Shown here: piece by piece, positions 1 through 9,200 of the stretch
How positions within the stretch are numbered: position 1 is the stretch's first letter
Layout: every line of letters begins with the position of its first letter
Assembly: GCA_002438605.1 (NCBI GenBank)
Contig: DJPR01000040.1
Coordinates: forward strand, 93,995 to 121,726
DNA: 27,732 nt
Direction of reading: 5' to 3'
Origin: Ruminococcus sp. UBA6407
Lineage (GTDB): Bacteria; Bacillota; Clostridia; Oscillospirales; Ruminococcaceae
The notes under the pieces: model-generated
What the model saw: only the letters and a program-made list of their open reading frames with translations
What the model was told of the DNA's origin: nothing
Database searches by the model: none
Made by a program: the position numbers and the translations under genes

Positions 1-31
1 TAATATGACGGAAAATTTGCAAGTTTATGAC

Positions 32-68
32 GTGCAAAGTCCTTTGACGTGCTTTGTGCAGTGTTGCC
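32..68 (+). repeat. Dispersed palindrome, copy F (leader of spoIVB)
   Basis: This copy matches the reverse complement of the copy before thrS over its inner and right portions (AAAGTC-CTTTGACGTGCTTTGTGC, then GTGTTGCC). An 8-bp stem pairs positions 32-39 with 52-59 through several G:U pairs. The outer left arm has decayed and no longer pairs well with GTGTTGCC. It lies about 40 bases before the spoIVB start. Any promoter for it would fall outside the window. Confidence 0.6.
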
Positions 69-110
69 TAAAGAATGTAACATTAAATTTACGAAAGGAA
101 AAAGTCAAGA

Positions 111-1331
111 ATGTTTAAGAAAATAAAGGTCGCAAAAGCAGGTGCAGTTTTATTATCTGCTGCTTTTATAGGTTTATTCGGGATAACCTCATACTATGAC
201 AAGGTTTTGCCAGATAGTTTTTATGTTGAAACAGGACAAAAGCTTGAGCTTAACGAATTTCCGGCTATAAAGGAAAGCACGCCGCTTACCGTTTCGGCAG
301 CATGGGAACAGACATATCCCGAAACAAAAGAGGTTTCGTTATCACTTTTCGGTATTATTCCCGTCAAAAATGTAGAGGTTCACAATACGGAAGCTCCAAC
401 TCTTATTGCAGGCGGAACTCCGTTCGGAATAAAGCTGCTTATGGACGGCGTAATGGTAATTCATCTTGACAGCATTGAAGAAAAGGGAAGTCCGGTTTGT
501 CCTGCCTTTGACGCTGACATAAAAGAGGGAGATATTATTCGTTTGCTTGACAATAAGTCTGTTTCTTCAAATTCTGAAATTCAGAACATTATAAATGAAA
601 GTGATGGCAAAACGATAAAGGCTACCATAAATCGAGGCGGCAATGAAATTGAAACAAATCTGACACCCGTTTATTCGGAAAGCAAAAAAGGATATTTTGC
701 AGGTATGTGGGTTCGTGACAGTACAGCAGGAATAGGTACGATTACATTTATAGATAAGTCAAGCGGACGTTTTGCAGGACTTGGACATCCGATATGTGAT
801 GCTGATACGGGAGAAATAGTACCCCTTTCAAGCGGACAGGCGGTTCCTGTTGAAATAACGTGTGCCGTCAAGGGAAGAACAGGTATTCCGGGAGAACTTC
901 AGGGCTGTTTTACTTCAAACAGACCTATGGGCTCATTAACATTGAACAATAAATGCGGAGTATTCGGAACATTAACCGAGTCTGCACTTTCCATATGCTG
1001 CGGAAATGAATATAAAATGGGCTTCAAGCAGGAGATAAAAGAGGGAAAGGCTACCGTTCTTACGACTGTATCAGGCTGTCAGGCAATGGAATATGAGATT
1101 GAAATAGAAAGCATAGACTGTTCATCAAAGGATAATACAAAAAATATGACAATAAGGATAACAGATAAAAGACTTCTCAATGAAACGGGAGGAATAGTTC
1201 AGGGAATGAGCGGCAGTCCGATTATTCAGGATAACAAGCTTGTAGGAGCAGTTACTCATGTTTTTATTGAGGATTCATCAAGAGGATATGCAATTTTTGC
1301 AGAAAATATGTTTGACTGTTTAAGCAGCTGA
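111..1331 (+). CDS. spoIVB: SpoIVB sporulation serine peptidase (S55 family)
   Basis: 406 aa. In the SpoIVB family this forespore-made protease is secreted into the intermembrane space and starts sigma-K activation by cleaving SpoIVFA. The sequence shows an N-terminal membrane anchor or signal (about residues 8-28), a PDZ-like domain (about 120-190, with the typical DIKEGDIIRLLDNK stretch) and a C-terminal S55 peptidase domain. The likely catalytic His is in GLGHPICD (about 226) and the Ser in GMSGSPI (about 367), followed by GAVTHVFI. The ATG at 111 follows an AAAGGAAA ribosome site. It is commonly followed by spo0A, but here a terminator and the oppositely oriented ptsH follow. All catalytic motifs are intact, so the lineage retains at least part of the sporulation programme. 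Confidence 0.95.
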   Translation: MFKKIKVAKAGAVLLSAAFIGLFGITSYYDKVLPDSFYVETGQKLELNEFPAIKESTPLTVSAAWEQTYPETKEVSLSLFGIIPVKNVEVHNTEAPTLIAGGTPFGIKLLMDGVMVIHLDSIEEKGSPVCPAFDADIKEGDIIRLLDNKSVSSNSEIQNIINESDGKTIKATINRGGNEIETNLTPVYSESKKGYFAGMWVRDSTAGIGTITFIDKSSGRFAGLGHPICDADTGEIVPLSSGQAVPVEITCAVKGRTGIPGELQGCFTSNRPMGSLTLNNKCGVFGTLTESALSICCGNEYKMGFKQEIKEGKATVLTTVSGCQAMEYEIEIESIDCSSKDNTKNMTIRITDKRLLNETGGIVQGMSGSPIIQDNKLVGAVTHVFIEDSSRGYAIFAENMFDCLSS

Positions 1332-1341
1332 AAAACAAAAT

Positions 1342-1363
1342 GGCGTTACCATATCGTAACGCC
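1342..1363. terminator. Bidirectional terminator between spoIVB and ptsH
   Basis: A perfect 8-bp stem, GGCGTTAC / GTAACGCC with loop CATATC, is followed on the plus strand by TTATCATTTTATTTTT and on the minus strand by ATTTTGTTTTT. It lies between convergent genes and can serve both. Confidence 0.85.
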
Positions 1364-1408
1364 TTATCATTTTATTTTTCTGATATAAATGCCTGCGGAC
1401 TGTTATTT

Positions 1409-1681
1409 CTATCTGTTTTCGTCACTGAAACCGCTGTCAACGAGATCAACAAGAGCGTCAACTGCTGCCTGTTCATCAGAACCGTCAGCAATAACCTTGA
1501 TAGTTGTACCGCCGACAATGCCAAGTGAAAGAATACCGAGAAGGCTCTTAGCATTTACTCTGCGTTCTTCCTTTTCAATCCAGATTGATGACTTAAACTC
1601 ATTTGCCTTCTGGATAAAGAATGTAGCAGGTCTTGCGTGAAGTCCAACCTGATTTTTAACCATTACTTCTTTAACAAACAT
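1409..1681 (-). CDS. ptsH: HPr phosphocarrier protein
   Basis: 90 aa, the normal HPr length. HPr passes phosphate from enzyme I to the sugar-specific PTS enzymes. His15 sits in GLHARPA and is the family's phosphorylation site. Ser46 sits in NAKSLLG, the site that HPr kinase uses in Firmicutes to make the CcpA co-repressor form, so a role in carbon catabolite control is plausible. The start is placed at 1681 because AGGAGAG lies just upstream and the family begins there; an in-frame ATG at 1756 would add 25 residues and sits at the promoter. The gene is transcribed alone from a promoter at 1755-1783 and ends at the shared terminator. Confidence 0.95.
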   Translation of the reverse strand: MFVKEVMVKNQVGLHARPATFFIQKANEFKSSIWIEKEERRVNAKSLLGILSLGIVGGTTIKVIADGSDEQAAVDALVDLVDSGFSDENR

Positions 1682-1754
1682 AACTAACTCTCCTATTCTA
1701 TGGTTATCGGATAAAAAATGCCGATTTTGCAATTTGTTCCATTTGCTGATTTTC

Positions 1755-1783
1755 ATTATACAAGCATTTTACCACATAGTCAA
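1755..1783 (-). promoter_or_regulatory. Sigma-A promoter of ptsH
   Basis: The minus strand reads TTGACT, 17 bases, TATAAT. A small hairpin, ATCGG(N10)CCGAT at 1706-1725, lies in the leader between this promoter and the ribosome site. Confidence 0.85.
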
Positions 1784-1884
1784 CGGATTTTTCACAACAA
1801 ATCTGCAAATTAAAGTATTTTCTACATTTAGTTAAAATGCGGCGTAATTTTTTGTTCATCAGTTGTTTATTATCACTACAAAAA

Positions 1885-1924
1885 ATGTTGAACTTATTTA
1901 TTAAGAATATATAACTTTCAACAT
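1885..1924 (-). terminator. Terminator of the darA-trmD operon
   Basis: On the minus strand an ATGTTGAA / TTCAACAT stem with an AT-rich interior (a further TTAT/ATAA pairing is possible) is followed directly by TTTTTTG. It starts about 30 bases after the trmD stop codon. Confidence 0.7.
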
Positions 1925-1953
1925 GCGAATGTGTTTAATTTATCTAAATCAGT

Positions 1954-2652
1954 TCATACATTGTTCATATTATACGAATTATAGAGATCAGGACGACGCT
2001 CTTTTGTAAGCTCCAGACTTTTCTCGTGACGCCATTGAGCAATATTTTTATGATGTCCGGAAAGGAGTACGGCAGGAACAGCCTCGCCCTCCCACACTTC
2101 AGGTCTGGTGTAGTGAGGGTATTCAAGAAGTCCGCTGTAAATGCTTTCTTCCGTAAAACATTCTTCGTTTGACAAAACTCCTTCACACATTCTTGCAACA
2201 GAATCGACAAGCACCATTGCAGGCAGTTCTCCGCCTGTAAGTACATAATCACCTATTGAAATTTCTTCGTCCACGATTTTATCAATAATTCGTTGGTCTA
2301 CGCCTTCATAATGCCCGCAAATTATCAAAATATTCTCTTTTTTGGAAAGCTCTATGGATTTTTCCTGTGTAAGGATTTTTCCTTTCGGTGACATATATAT
2401 TGTATGCGGCTTACAGCCGAATTGCTCACAGACCGCTTTGTAGCAGTTATATATTGGTTCGCACTGCATAACCATGCCCATTCCGCCTCCATACGGAATA
2501 TCGTCAACTCTGCGGTGCTTATCCTGAGTATAATCTCTTATCTGACGGCAGTTAAGCTCTATTGCCCCTTTTTTTCTTGCACGTCCGATAATGCTTTCTC
2601 CCAAAACGGCTTCGCACATTTCGGGAAATAATGTTGCTATTTCAATTTTCAT
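1954..2652 (-). CDS. trmD: tRNA (guanine37-N1)-methyltransferase TrmD
   Basis: 232 aa. The SPOUT-class enzyme methylates N1 of G37 next to the anticodon, using S-adenosylmethionine, and so prevents +1 frameshifting. The sequence carries the family signature blocks: IATLFPEM at the N-terminus, DDIPYGGGMGMVM, ICGHYEGVDQRI, SIGDYVLTGGELPAM (the trefoil-knot SAM site), YTRPEVWEG and VLLSGHHKNI near the C-terminus. GGAGG precedes the ATG at 2652. It is the last gene of the operon, 15 bases after rimM; rimM-trmD adjacency is common in bacteria. Confidence 0.97.
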   Translation of the reverse strand: MKIEIATLFPEMCEAVLGESIIGRARKKGAIELNCRQIRDYTQDKHRRVDDIPYGGGMGMVMQCEPIYNCYKAVCEQFGCKPHTIYMSPKGKILTQEKSIELSKKENILIICGHYEGVDQRIIDKIVDEEISIGDYVLTGGELPAMVLVDSVARMCEGVLSNEECFTEESIYSGLLEYPHYTRPEVWEGEAVPAVLLSGHHKNIAQWRHEKSLELTKERRPDLYNSYNMNNV

Positions 2653-2667
2653 TATAACCTCCGCAAA

Positions 2668-3174
2668 TTATTCATCAAAAAGCCCGTCCAGAGGTCTGAT
2701 AAGCATAAATCCGCCGTCTATGTCGGTTTCTGTTATGACCTCGGGGATTGCAGGAATCAGATAGCTTTTATTTTCGCCTTTAATTGAGTAAACATCGTTT
2801 GCACCCGTCTGCATTACGTCATCAATTTCACCGTAAACCTCGCCGCTGTCTGCATTTTTTACAGTCAATCCGATAAGGTCCTGGATAAAGTATGTATCAT
2901 CATCAAGCTCAAGGTCATCACGATGCATATAAAGCATTTTGTTTCTCAGTTTTTCGGCATCTTCAGGAGTATCAATCCCCTCCAGCTTTGCTATGACCAT
3001 GTTTTTGTGCACCCTTGAATGCTGAACATTTATTTCCTCATGGTTTCTGCCGATGAAAAAACGGTCAAATTCGCAGAAAAGTTCGGGAGAGTCACAATAA
3101 GGCATAATTTTAACTTCGCCTTTTATTCCGTGAGTGTTCACGATTTTTCCTGCTTCAAGATATTCTTTTTTCAT
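2668..3174 (-). CDS. rimM: Ribosome maturation factor RimM
   Basis: 168 aa. RimM binds S19 and assists late assembly of the 30S subunit head. The N-terminal RimM domain opens with YLEAGKIVNTHGIKGEVKI, the usual signature, and the C-terminal PRC-barrel-like half contains DDTYFIQDLIGLTV, NDVYSIK and LIPAIPEVI. The ATG follows the queH stop codon with no gap, so translation is probably coupled; GAGGATAA within the end of queH serves as the ribosome site. Confidence 0.95.
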   Translation of the reverse strand: MKKEYLEAGKIVNTHGIKGEVKIMPYCDSPELFCEFDRFFIGRNHEEINVQHSRVHKNMVIAKLEGIDTPEDAEKLRNKMLYMHRDDLELDDDTYFIQDLIGLTVKNADSGEVYGEIDDVMQTGANDVYSIKGENKSYLIPAIPEVITETDIDGGFMLIRPLDGLFDE

Positions 3175-3804
3175 TTATTTATCCTCGCTGTTATTCTTTG
3201 AGTAAATACAGCCGCAAAAATTCTGCCGATATAAATTATACTCGGCAGAAAGCTGTATTGAACGTTTATAACCGTTACGTTTTTTGAAGTCTGAAAACAG
3301 ATATGGAATGCCTGTATCCTGTGAGATTTCCCTGCCTGCCGAATTGATGAAAGCACTGTCCTTATGCGGACTTATTGTGAGGGTTGTGGTGAAGTAGTCC
3401 GCATTAAGCTCCTTTGCGGCATAAGCCGCCTGCTTTAAACGCTGTGATATGCATTTGCGGCATCTTTCACCACGTTCAGGTTCAGCTTCAAGTCCTTTTG
3501 CAAGGTTATAAAAAATCTCGGGTTCATATTTGCCCTCAATGACTTCAACAGGATTTTGAAGGGGCATTTCCTCAACAAGCCGCTTGACCTCATTAAGTCT
3601 GTATTCATATTCTTTTGAAGGAGAAATATTCGGGTTATAAAAGTAAATCAGTATTCTGAAATATTTATTGAGGTATTCCAGAACATAGCTGCTGCATGGT
3701 GCACAGCATACATGGAGTAAAAGAACGGGAATTTTCCCGTTCCTTTCAATACTTTTCAGTTCCTTATCAAGAATAACCTGATAATTTACTTTCTGTTCAG
3801 TCAT
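3175..3804 (-). CDS. queH: Epoxyqueuosine reductase QueH
   Basis: 209 aa, formerly the DUF208 family. QueH carries out the last step of queuosine synthesis, reducing epoxyqueuosine in tRNA; it replaces QueG in many Firmicutes. The metal and iron-sulfur cysteines are visible: HVCCAPCSS near residue 31, GERCRKC near the middle, and NFCGC near the C-terminus. A conserved block DYFTTTLTISPHK is also present. It starts 2 bases after the ricT stop (TGA, TT, ATG). Grouped with trmD and rimM it forms a tRNA and ribosome maturation cluster. Confidence 0.93.
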   Translation of the reverse strand: MTEQKVNYQVILDKELKSIERNGKIPVLLLHVCCAPCSSYVLEYLNKYFRILIYFYNPNISPSKEYEYRLNEVKRLVEEMPLQNPVEVIEGKYEPEIFYNLAKGLEAEPERGERCRKCISQRLKQAAYAAKELNADYFTTTLTISPHKDSAFINSAGREISQDTGIPYLFSDFKKRNGYKRSIQLSAEYNLYRQNFCGCIYSKNNSEDK

Positions 3805-3806
3805 AA

Positions 3807-4670
3807 TCAGCCCTCTAATCCTTTTAAGGCTTTAAGCTCGTCACGATTAACTCTGATTTCTGCGTCACGAATAAGCTTTACTTCGTTTCTGTCGAAATAA
3901 ACGGGAACGTCTGACTTTTCAGGCTTTATTTTTAATTTTCCTGTAATGAGGTTTGCTTCTTCAACAATGCCTTTGATGCCGTCAGGCAGAGTTACAACAG
4001 CTCCGACCTTAGGAGTGATTTTCAGCAAGTCCTCATAGGCTTCATGCTCATGTTTAAGACAGCACATAAGACGTCCGCATGTGCCTGAAATCTTTGTAGG
4101 ATTCAGGGAAAGTCCCTGTTCCTTTGCCATTTTGATTGAAACCGGCTGAAACTCACCCATATGCCCCTTACAGCAGAACTGTCTGCCGCAGATACCGAGT
4201 CCGCCGAGAATTTTAGCTTCATCTCTTACGCCGATTTGTCTTAATTCAATTCTTGTTCTGAAAACAGCGGCAAGGTCTTTTACAAGCTCACGAAAGTCAA
4301 CTCTGGATTCTGCTGTGAAGTAAAACAGAAGCTTGTTGTTATCAAATGTACATTCAACGTCAACAAGGTTCATATTAAGCTTGCGGAATGCAATTTTTTC
4401 CTCACAGATTTTAAATGCTTCCTGTTCCTTGATTTTATTCTTTTCGACAATTTTTATGTCCTCAGAAGTTGCAAGGCGTATAATCGGCTTTAGCGGAGAA
4501 TTTATCTCGCTGTCATCAATCTGACGGTTTGCAATGACAACTTCACCGCATTCAATGCCTCTTATGGTTTCAACTATGGCTCTGTCACCTACAGCTGCAC
4601 ATATATCACCCGGTGCAAAATAATACACCTTTCCAACACTTTTAAATCGTATTCCAACAATTTCTATCAT
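3807..4670 (-). CDS. ricT: RicT (YaaT), PSP1-family regulator
   Basis: 287 aa. In Bacillus subtilis RicT works with RicA and RicF to promote RNase Y-dependent mRNA maturation and affects Spo0A phosphorylation. The signature is the cysteine-rich centre: GGLGICGRQFCCKGHMG, then SGTCGRLMCCLKHEH. The N-terminus MIEIVGIRFKSVGKVYYFAPG is typical. The start at 4670 is chosen because GGAGAG lies just before it and the family begins here; an ATG at 4718 would overlap holB. RicA and RicF homologues are not in the window. The position after holB matches the order in B. subtilis (yaaQ-yaaR-holB-yaaT), with the yaaR gene missing here. Confidence 0.93.
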   Translation of the reverse strand: MIEIVGIRFKSVGKVYYFAPGDICAAVGDRAIVETIRGIECGEVVIANRQIDDSEINSPLKPIIRLATSEDIKIVEKNKIKEQEAFKICEEKIAFRKLNMNLVDVECTFDNNKLLFYFTAESRVDFRELVKDLAAVFRTRIELRQIGVRDEAKILGGLGICGRQFCCKGHMGEFQPVSIKMAKEQGLSLNPTKISGTCGRLMCCLKHEHEAYEDLLKITPKVGAVVTLPDGIKGIVEEANLITGKLKIKPEKSDVPVYFDRNEVKLIRDAEIRVNRDELKALKGLEG

Positions 4671-4687
4671 AAGCTCTCCATTCTGAA

Positions 4688-5671
4688 TCAGCAGCAGACT
4701 GAAGCTATTTCCGTACACAAGGCGGTCAGAATCAGTACGGCGTTTGCATTTGTTTCAATGCCGTACCATGCCCGATTTATCGACTCGTGGATTTTAACAG
4801 CCTGAGAAGCCGTAATTTTCTCTGAAAGGCGATATGCACCTTCAGGATAACAGCCGATTTTATCCGTACTTACTCCGCTTGCAATAACTGCTGCATCTCT
4901 CACCTGCTTGTCAAGCATGGCAAGAGTTTGCTTAATCTCATTTCTGTCCCTGCCAAGACCGCTGACAGCGGCGGCAAAACCATACTCGTCACTGCTTATT
5001 ATACTATTAACAAGTGTTTTTGTCAATTCCACTGTTTTCTTTAGTGACTGCTCTGAAAGCAGGTCTATACACATACCTATATTTCCATGAAAACAGCTTA
5101 CCGCATAGTCAATCTGATTTTGGTCATAGCCTCGTTCAAGGAGAGCTGTCCTGCATTCCTCCTCGGAACATTCGGATACCTGAAAGCATGAGCATCTTGA
5201 AATGATTGTGGGCAGAAAGTCGCTTTTTGATTCAGAGGTAAATATAAAATAAGCGTGTTCAGGCGGTTCTTCAATGATTTTAAGGAGTGTGTTCTGAGTT
5301 CTTGCGTCCATTGCGTGACAGTCTGAAAAAATATATATTTTTCTGTCGCCATTGTTAGGTTTGATGTAAGAGTCACTGCATATCTTTTTTGCGGTATCCA
5401 CTGAATATCCGCCAAGCTTGCCGCTTTTCTCCGCAAAAATAACATCAGGGTGTACTCCATTTTCAATGTTGTGACAGGCTTTGCAGCTTCCGCATGGCTT
5501 GCCGCCGATCAGATTGGTGCAAAGGAGCAGTCTGCAATAGTAATCCGCCAGAGTTTTCCGTCCGCAGCCCTTTTCTCCGTAAAACAGGACTGTCTGAGCT
5601 GTTTTTTGAGTAACAGCCATATTTTCCAATGCAGAAAGCAGAGTTTTATTTCCATAAATTTTATTTTTCAT
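4688..5671 (-). CDS. holB: DNA polymerase III delta prime subunit
   Basis: 327 aa. It is a clamp-loader AAA+ subunit that helps load the beta clamp. Visible are a P-loop-like GEKGCGRKT (about residue 32), a zinc module with CGSCKAC, the block TQNTLLKIIEEPPEHAYFI and the sensor or SRC motif SRCSCF. The C-terminal helical collar domain is divergent, as usual. The ATG lies 6 bases after the darA stop, and the ribosome site AAAGG overlaps the end of darA, so translation is likely coupled. Confidence 0.93.
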   Translation of the reverse strand: MKNKIYGNKTLLSALENMAVTQKTAQTVLFYGEKGCGRKTLADYYCRLLLCTNLIGGKPCGSCKACHNIENGVHPDVIFAEKSGKLGGYSVDTAKKICSDSYIKPNNGDRKIYIFSDCHAMDARTQNTLLKIIEEPPEHAYFIFTSESKSDFLPTIISRCSCFQVSECSEEECRTALLERGYDQNQIDYAVSCFHGNIGMCIDLLSEQSLKKTVELTKTLVNSIISSDEYGFAAAVSGLGRDRNEIKQTLAMLDKQVRDAAVIASGVSTDKIGCYPEGAYRLSEKITASQAVKIHESINRAWYGIETNANAVLILTALCTEIASVCC

Positions 5672-5677
5672 TTAAAA

Positions 5678-6004
5678 TCATACCTTTTCAAAGCGTTCAA
5701 CGTCCGTAACGAAAATGGTTGCACCGCCTATCTGAATTTCGGTTGGAATTGAACCGAATGAATCACCAGAAAGGCTCATCAGGGCAGAATCGACAACTTG
5801 TTTTCTCTTATGACTTTTAGCGGCAATCAGCTCAATTACTATATCCACCTTGCTGTCCTGAGTACAAATCATAAAGGTTGTATTTCCGGAACTTAAAAAT
5901 CCGCCTGTTGAAGCAAGCTTTGTAGCGTAAAAGCCGTTTTTGGTGAGGGTACGGGATACAGCGTGGCTGTCATCTTTGTTTACTACTGCAAATATAAGTT
6001 TCAT
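5678..6004 (-). CDS. darA: DarA (PstA/YaaQ) cyclic-di-AMP receptor
   Basis: 108 aa, the normal length. It is a PII-like trimer that binds c-di-AMP; its downstream partner is not well defined. The sequence is close to B. subtilis DarA: MKLIFAVVNKDDS at the start, TKLASTGGFLSSGNTTFMI (the ligand loop region) and IGGATIFVTDVERFE at the end. AAAGGAG precedes the ATG at 6004. It is the first gene of the six-gene operon, with its own promoter. Confidence 0.95.
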   Translation of the reverse strand: MKLIFAVVNKDDSHAVSRTLTKNGFYATKLASTGGFLSSGNTTFMICTQDSKVDIVIELIAAKSHKRKQVVDSALMSLSGDSFGSIPTEIQIGGATIFVTDVERFEKV

Positions 6005-6037
6005 TTTTAGCTCCTTTAGTCTTTTTATATCAACTTA

Positions 6038-6066
6038 ATTATAGCATACAACAGTATAAATTACAA
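6038..6066 (-). promoter_or_regulatory. Promoter of the darA-holB-ricT-queH-rimM-trmD operon
   Basis: The minus strand reads TTGTAA, 17 bases, TATAAT, about 30 bases before darA. Gene spacings of 0-17 bases downstream support one transcript. Confidence 0.8.
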
Positions 6067-6114
6067 GAAAGGCATATAAATTTTTTTCGTTTTGCCTAAA
6101 TTTTTATGTAATCA

Positions 6115-6142
6115 TTGACAATTATTTTTTTTATATTATAAT
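6115..6142 (+). promoter_or_regulatory. Promoter of the double pectate lyase gene
   Basis: TTGACA, 16 bases, TATAAT. The leader is about 90 bases long and contains CAAAG-(N7)-CTTTG at 6162-6178 close to the expected start of transcription. This may be a short or decayed relative of the palindrome family seen elsewhere in the window, but the match is weak. Confidence 0.8.
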
Positions 6143-6240
6143 AATAAATAGGGAGAACAAACAAAGGATATAGCTTTGCAAATGCATAACAAAAGGCAAT
6201 GTTCGGCATTATTCAAATGTTTTTAAAGGAGAAAGGGAAA

Positions 6241-9200
6241 ATGAAGAATCTTAAACTTAAAAAAAGTATGGCATCTCTTACAGCGGCTGCTTTGATGATT
6301 ACAAATGCAGTTTGTATGCCAAGCTCAAGCCTTAATTGGCTGCTGCCCTCATCAAGCAGTAATTTTCTTATGGCAGATGCAGTAAGCAGTGTTAGTATTG
6401 TCGCAGGCAAGGGATATGAAAACGGAGCTTATGTCACATGGACAGGCGGTTCGGGAAGCTATGATGTTTATTGTGACGGTATAAAAATTGACTCGGAGCT
6501 TATAAGAAAATATCAGGACGCTTACAGAGCTGATATTGTCGGGCTTAAAGCAGGCAGCCATACCATTAAGGTTGTTTCAAGCGGAGAAACAGATGGTGCA
6601 GTAACTACTGTTACGTCATCATCTTATAATCGTGAGGGCTTCTGCTTTGCTGCAAGTTCAGTAACAGGCGGCAGCGGAATAGGTGCTTATAATGATGACG
6701 GTACTCTTAAATCAGATGCAGTTGTTCTTTATGTTACGGAAGATACAAAGTCAACTGTAAAGATGTCAGTACAGACGGCAGACTCTAAATATACAGACTG
6801 TACAGGCATCAGCGAAATTCTCAAGGCAATGCAGAAAGGATATGAAAAAAGACCTGTTGCAATAAGAATTGTCGGCAAGGTGACAGCAAGCGGAGTTACA
6901 GGTTCGGGTGATACCAATAATCTTTTGCTTAAAGCAAGTTCGACAAGCAAGCCTATTCAGAATATAACAGTTGAGGGTATCGGTGAGGACGCTACCTGCT
7001 ACGGTTTTGGTGTAAGATGCCAGAGGGCAAGAAGTGTTGAAATAAGAAATCTTGGAATAATGCTTTTTGGTGATGACGGAATTGCTCTTGAAACAGGTAA
7101 CTACAATATATGGGTACATAATAATGATATTTTCTATGGTACAGCAGGTTCTGATGCCGATCAGGCAAAGGGTGACGGTTCTATGGATTTGAAAAATGAC
7201 TCAAAGTATATAACCATTTCTTATAATCATTTCTGGGATTCGGGAAAAATGTCACTTTGCGGCATGAAGTCTGAAACAGGTGAAAACTTTATTACATATC
7301 ATCATAATTGGTTCGACCATTCAGATTCACGTCACCCAAGAATAAGAACAATGTCTGTTCATGTTTACAATAACTATTATGACGGCAATTCAAAGTATGG
7401 TGTGGGTGTAACCTACGGCGGCTGTGCATTTGTTGAGGCAAACTATTTCAGAAATTGTCCTTATCCAATGATGAGCTCAAAGCAGGGAAGTGATGCTCTG
7501 GGTTCAGGTACATTCTCAGGTGAAAACGGCGGCATAATAAAGTCTTATAACAATTATATGGAGGGTGTTAAGAGCTATATTACATATGCTCAGGATAATA
7601 CAAACTTTGACGCTTATGAGGTTTCAAGTGCTTCAGAGAAAGTTCCAAGCAGTGTAAAGGCTGTAGCCGGAGGTTCAGTATACACCAATTTCGATACATC
7701 AGCCGATATGTATTCATATAAGGCAGACGCTGCAAAGGATATTCCTGCAATCGTAACAGCAAGTGCAGGACGTGTAAACGGCGGTGACTTTCAGTTTGCT
7801 TTCAATAATTCGGTTGATGACAGTTCATATGCAATGAACACCGAGCTGATGTCGAAGATAAAGTCCTACAGCGGCAATACAAAGTCTGTAAGTCATGATT
7901 CGGGAAGCTATAATCCGCCTGCTACAACAAATGTTCCGCAGCAGACAACAACAGCACCTCAAACAACTGCAAACGTTTCGACTACAACAGTTAAGACTAC
8001 AACTGTTAAAACTGTTACGACACTTGCTCCTGTAATCGGAAATGACGTTATTTACTGTTCACCGAACGGCGGCGGAAACGGTACGTCTGAAAACAGTCCG
8101 ACAGACGTTCTTTCGGCCGTTAATGCTGTAAAGGCAGGCGGTACGATTTATCTCCTTGGCGGTACATATAAGTTCAGTGACACTATTCTCATAGACGAGT
8201 CAAACAGCGGTTCAGCAGGTGCATACAAGACAATTTGTGCATATCCCGGTGCAGACGTTGTATGGGATTTTTCAGGTCAGGGAGAGGCTGATGCTTCAAA
8301 GAGAGGTGTTGTTCTTGACGGCAATTACTGGTATTTCAAGGGGTTTGAAATAACAAAGGCAGCAGATAACGGAATGCTTCTTTCAGGTGATAACAACCGA
8401 ATTGAAATGATGGTATTCAATGACAATCAGGACACAGGACTTCAAATTTCACGCTATAAAACAAGTGACACTCTGATTTCACAGTGGCCGTCAAACAACC
8501 TTATTTTAAATTGTACATCAAAGAATAACTGCGATGATAAAACAATGGAAAATGCGGACGGCTTTGTTGCTAAGCTTACATGCGGAGAGGGCAATGTATT
8601 TGACGGCTGTATGGCATACAATAACTCTGATGATGGTTGGGACTTATTTGCAAAGTCTGAAACAGGGTCTATCGGAGTTGTTACAATTCAGAACTGTATT
8701 GCTTTCAGAAATGGCTACACTGAATTTGGTGAAGGATACGGAGATTGTGACGGAAACGGCTTTAAACTCGGCGGTTCAGGAGTAGGTTCGGCACATATTG
8801 TAAAGAATTGTCTTGCATTTGAAAATCTTAACTGCGGCTTTACAGATAATAATAATCCTGAGCTTGCAGTAATCAGAGATTGTACGGCAGTAAATAACAG
8901 CATAGGAAATAACGGAAAGCCTAATTTCTCGGTATATCGCTGCAAAAATTGTGACTTTGATAATCTTATGTCATATTACAACAATTCATCAATAAAGATT
9001 GCCAATGATAAATATGTTGGTACATATAATAATGGCGTGTACTATAACAGCGGTTATTATAAGGTGGATTCAGATACAAGTGTATCCAATGGTTCAAAAA
9101 TAGGTACAAAGTTCAACGGCCCGGCAAATTCCGATTTCATAAGTACAGCAGTCGGAGCGATGGGCACTGATTTCCATAAGACATGGAGAAATGCAGACGG

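Noticed and set aside
671..871. Minus-strand reading frame inside spoIVB, like many others inside real genes
   Set aside because: It has no ribosome site or recognisable domain and is fully explained by the opposite-strand gene.
6199..6240. Earlier in-frame ATG for the pectate lyase
   Set aside because: The ATG at 6241 has AAAGGAG at the right distance and starts a clean signal peptide (MKNLKLKKSM); the extension does not fit a signal peptide.
7918..8035. Short tandem DNA repeats that could suggest a mobile or CRISPR-like array
   Set aside because: They encode the Thr-rich linker between the PL1 and PL9 domains; the repetition comes from ACA/ACT codons, with no regular spacers.
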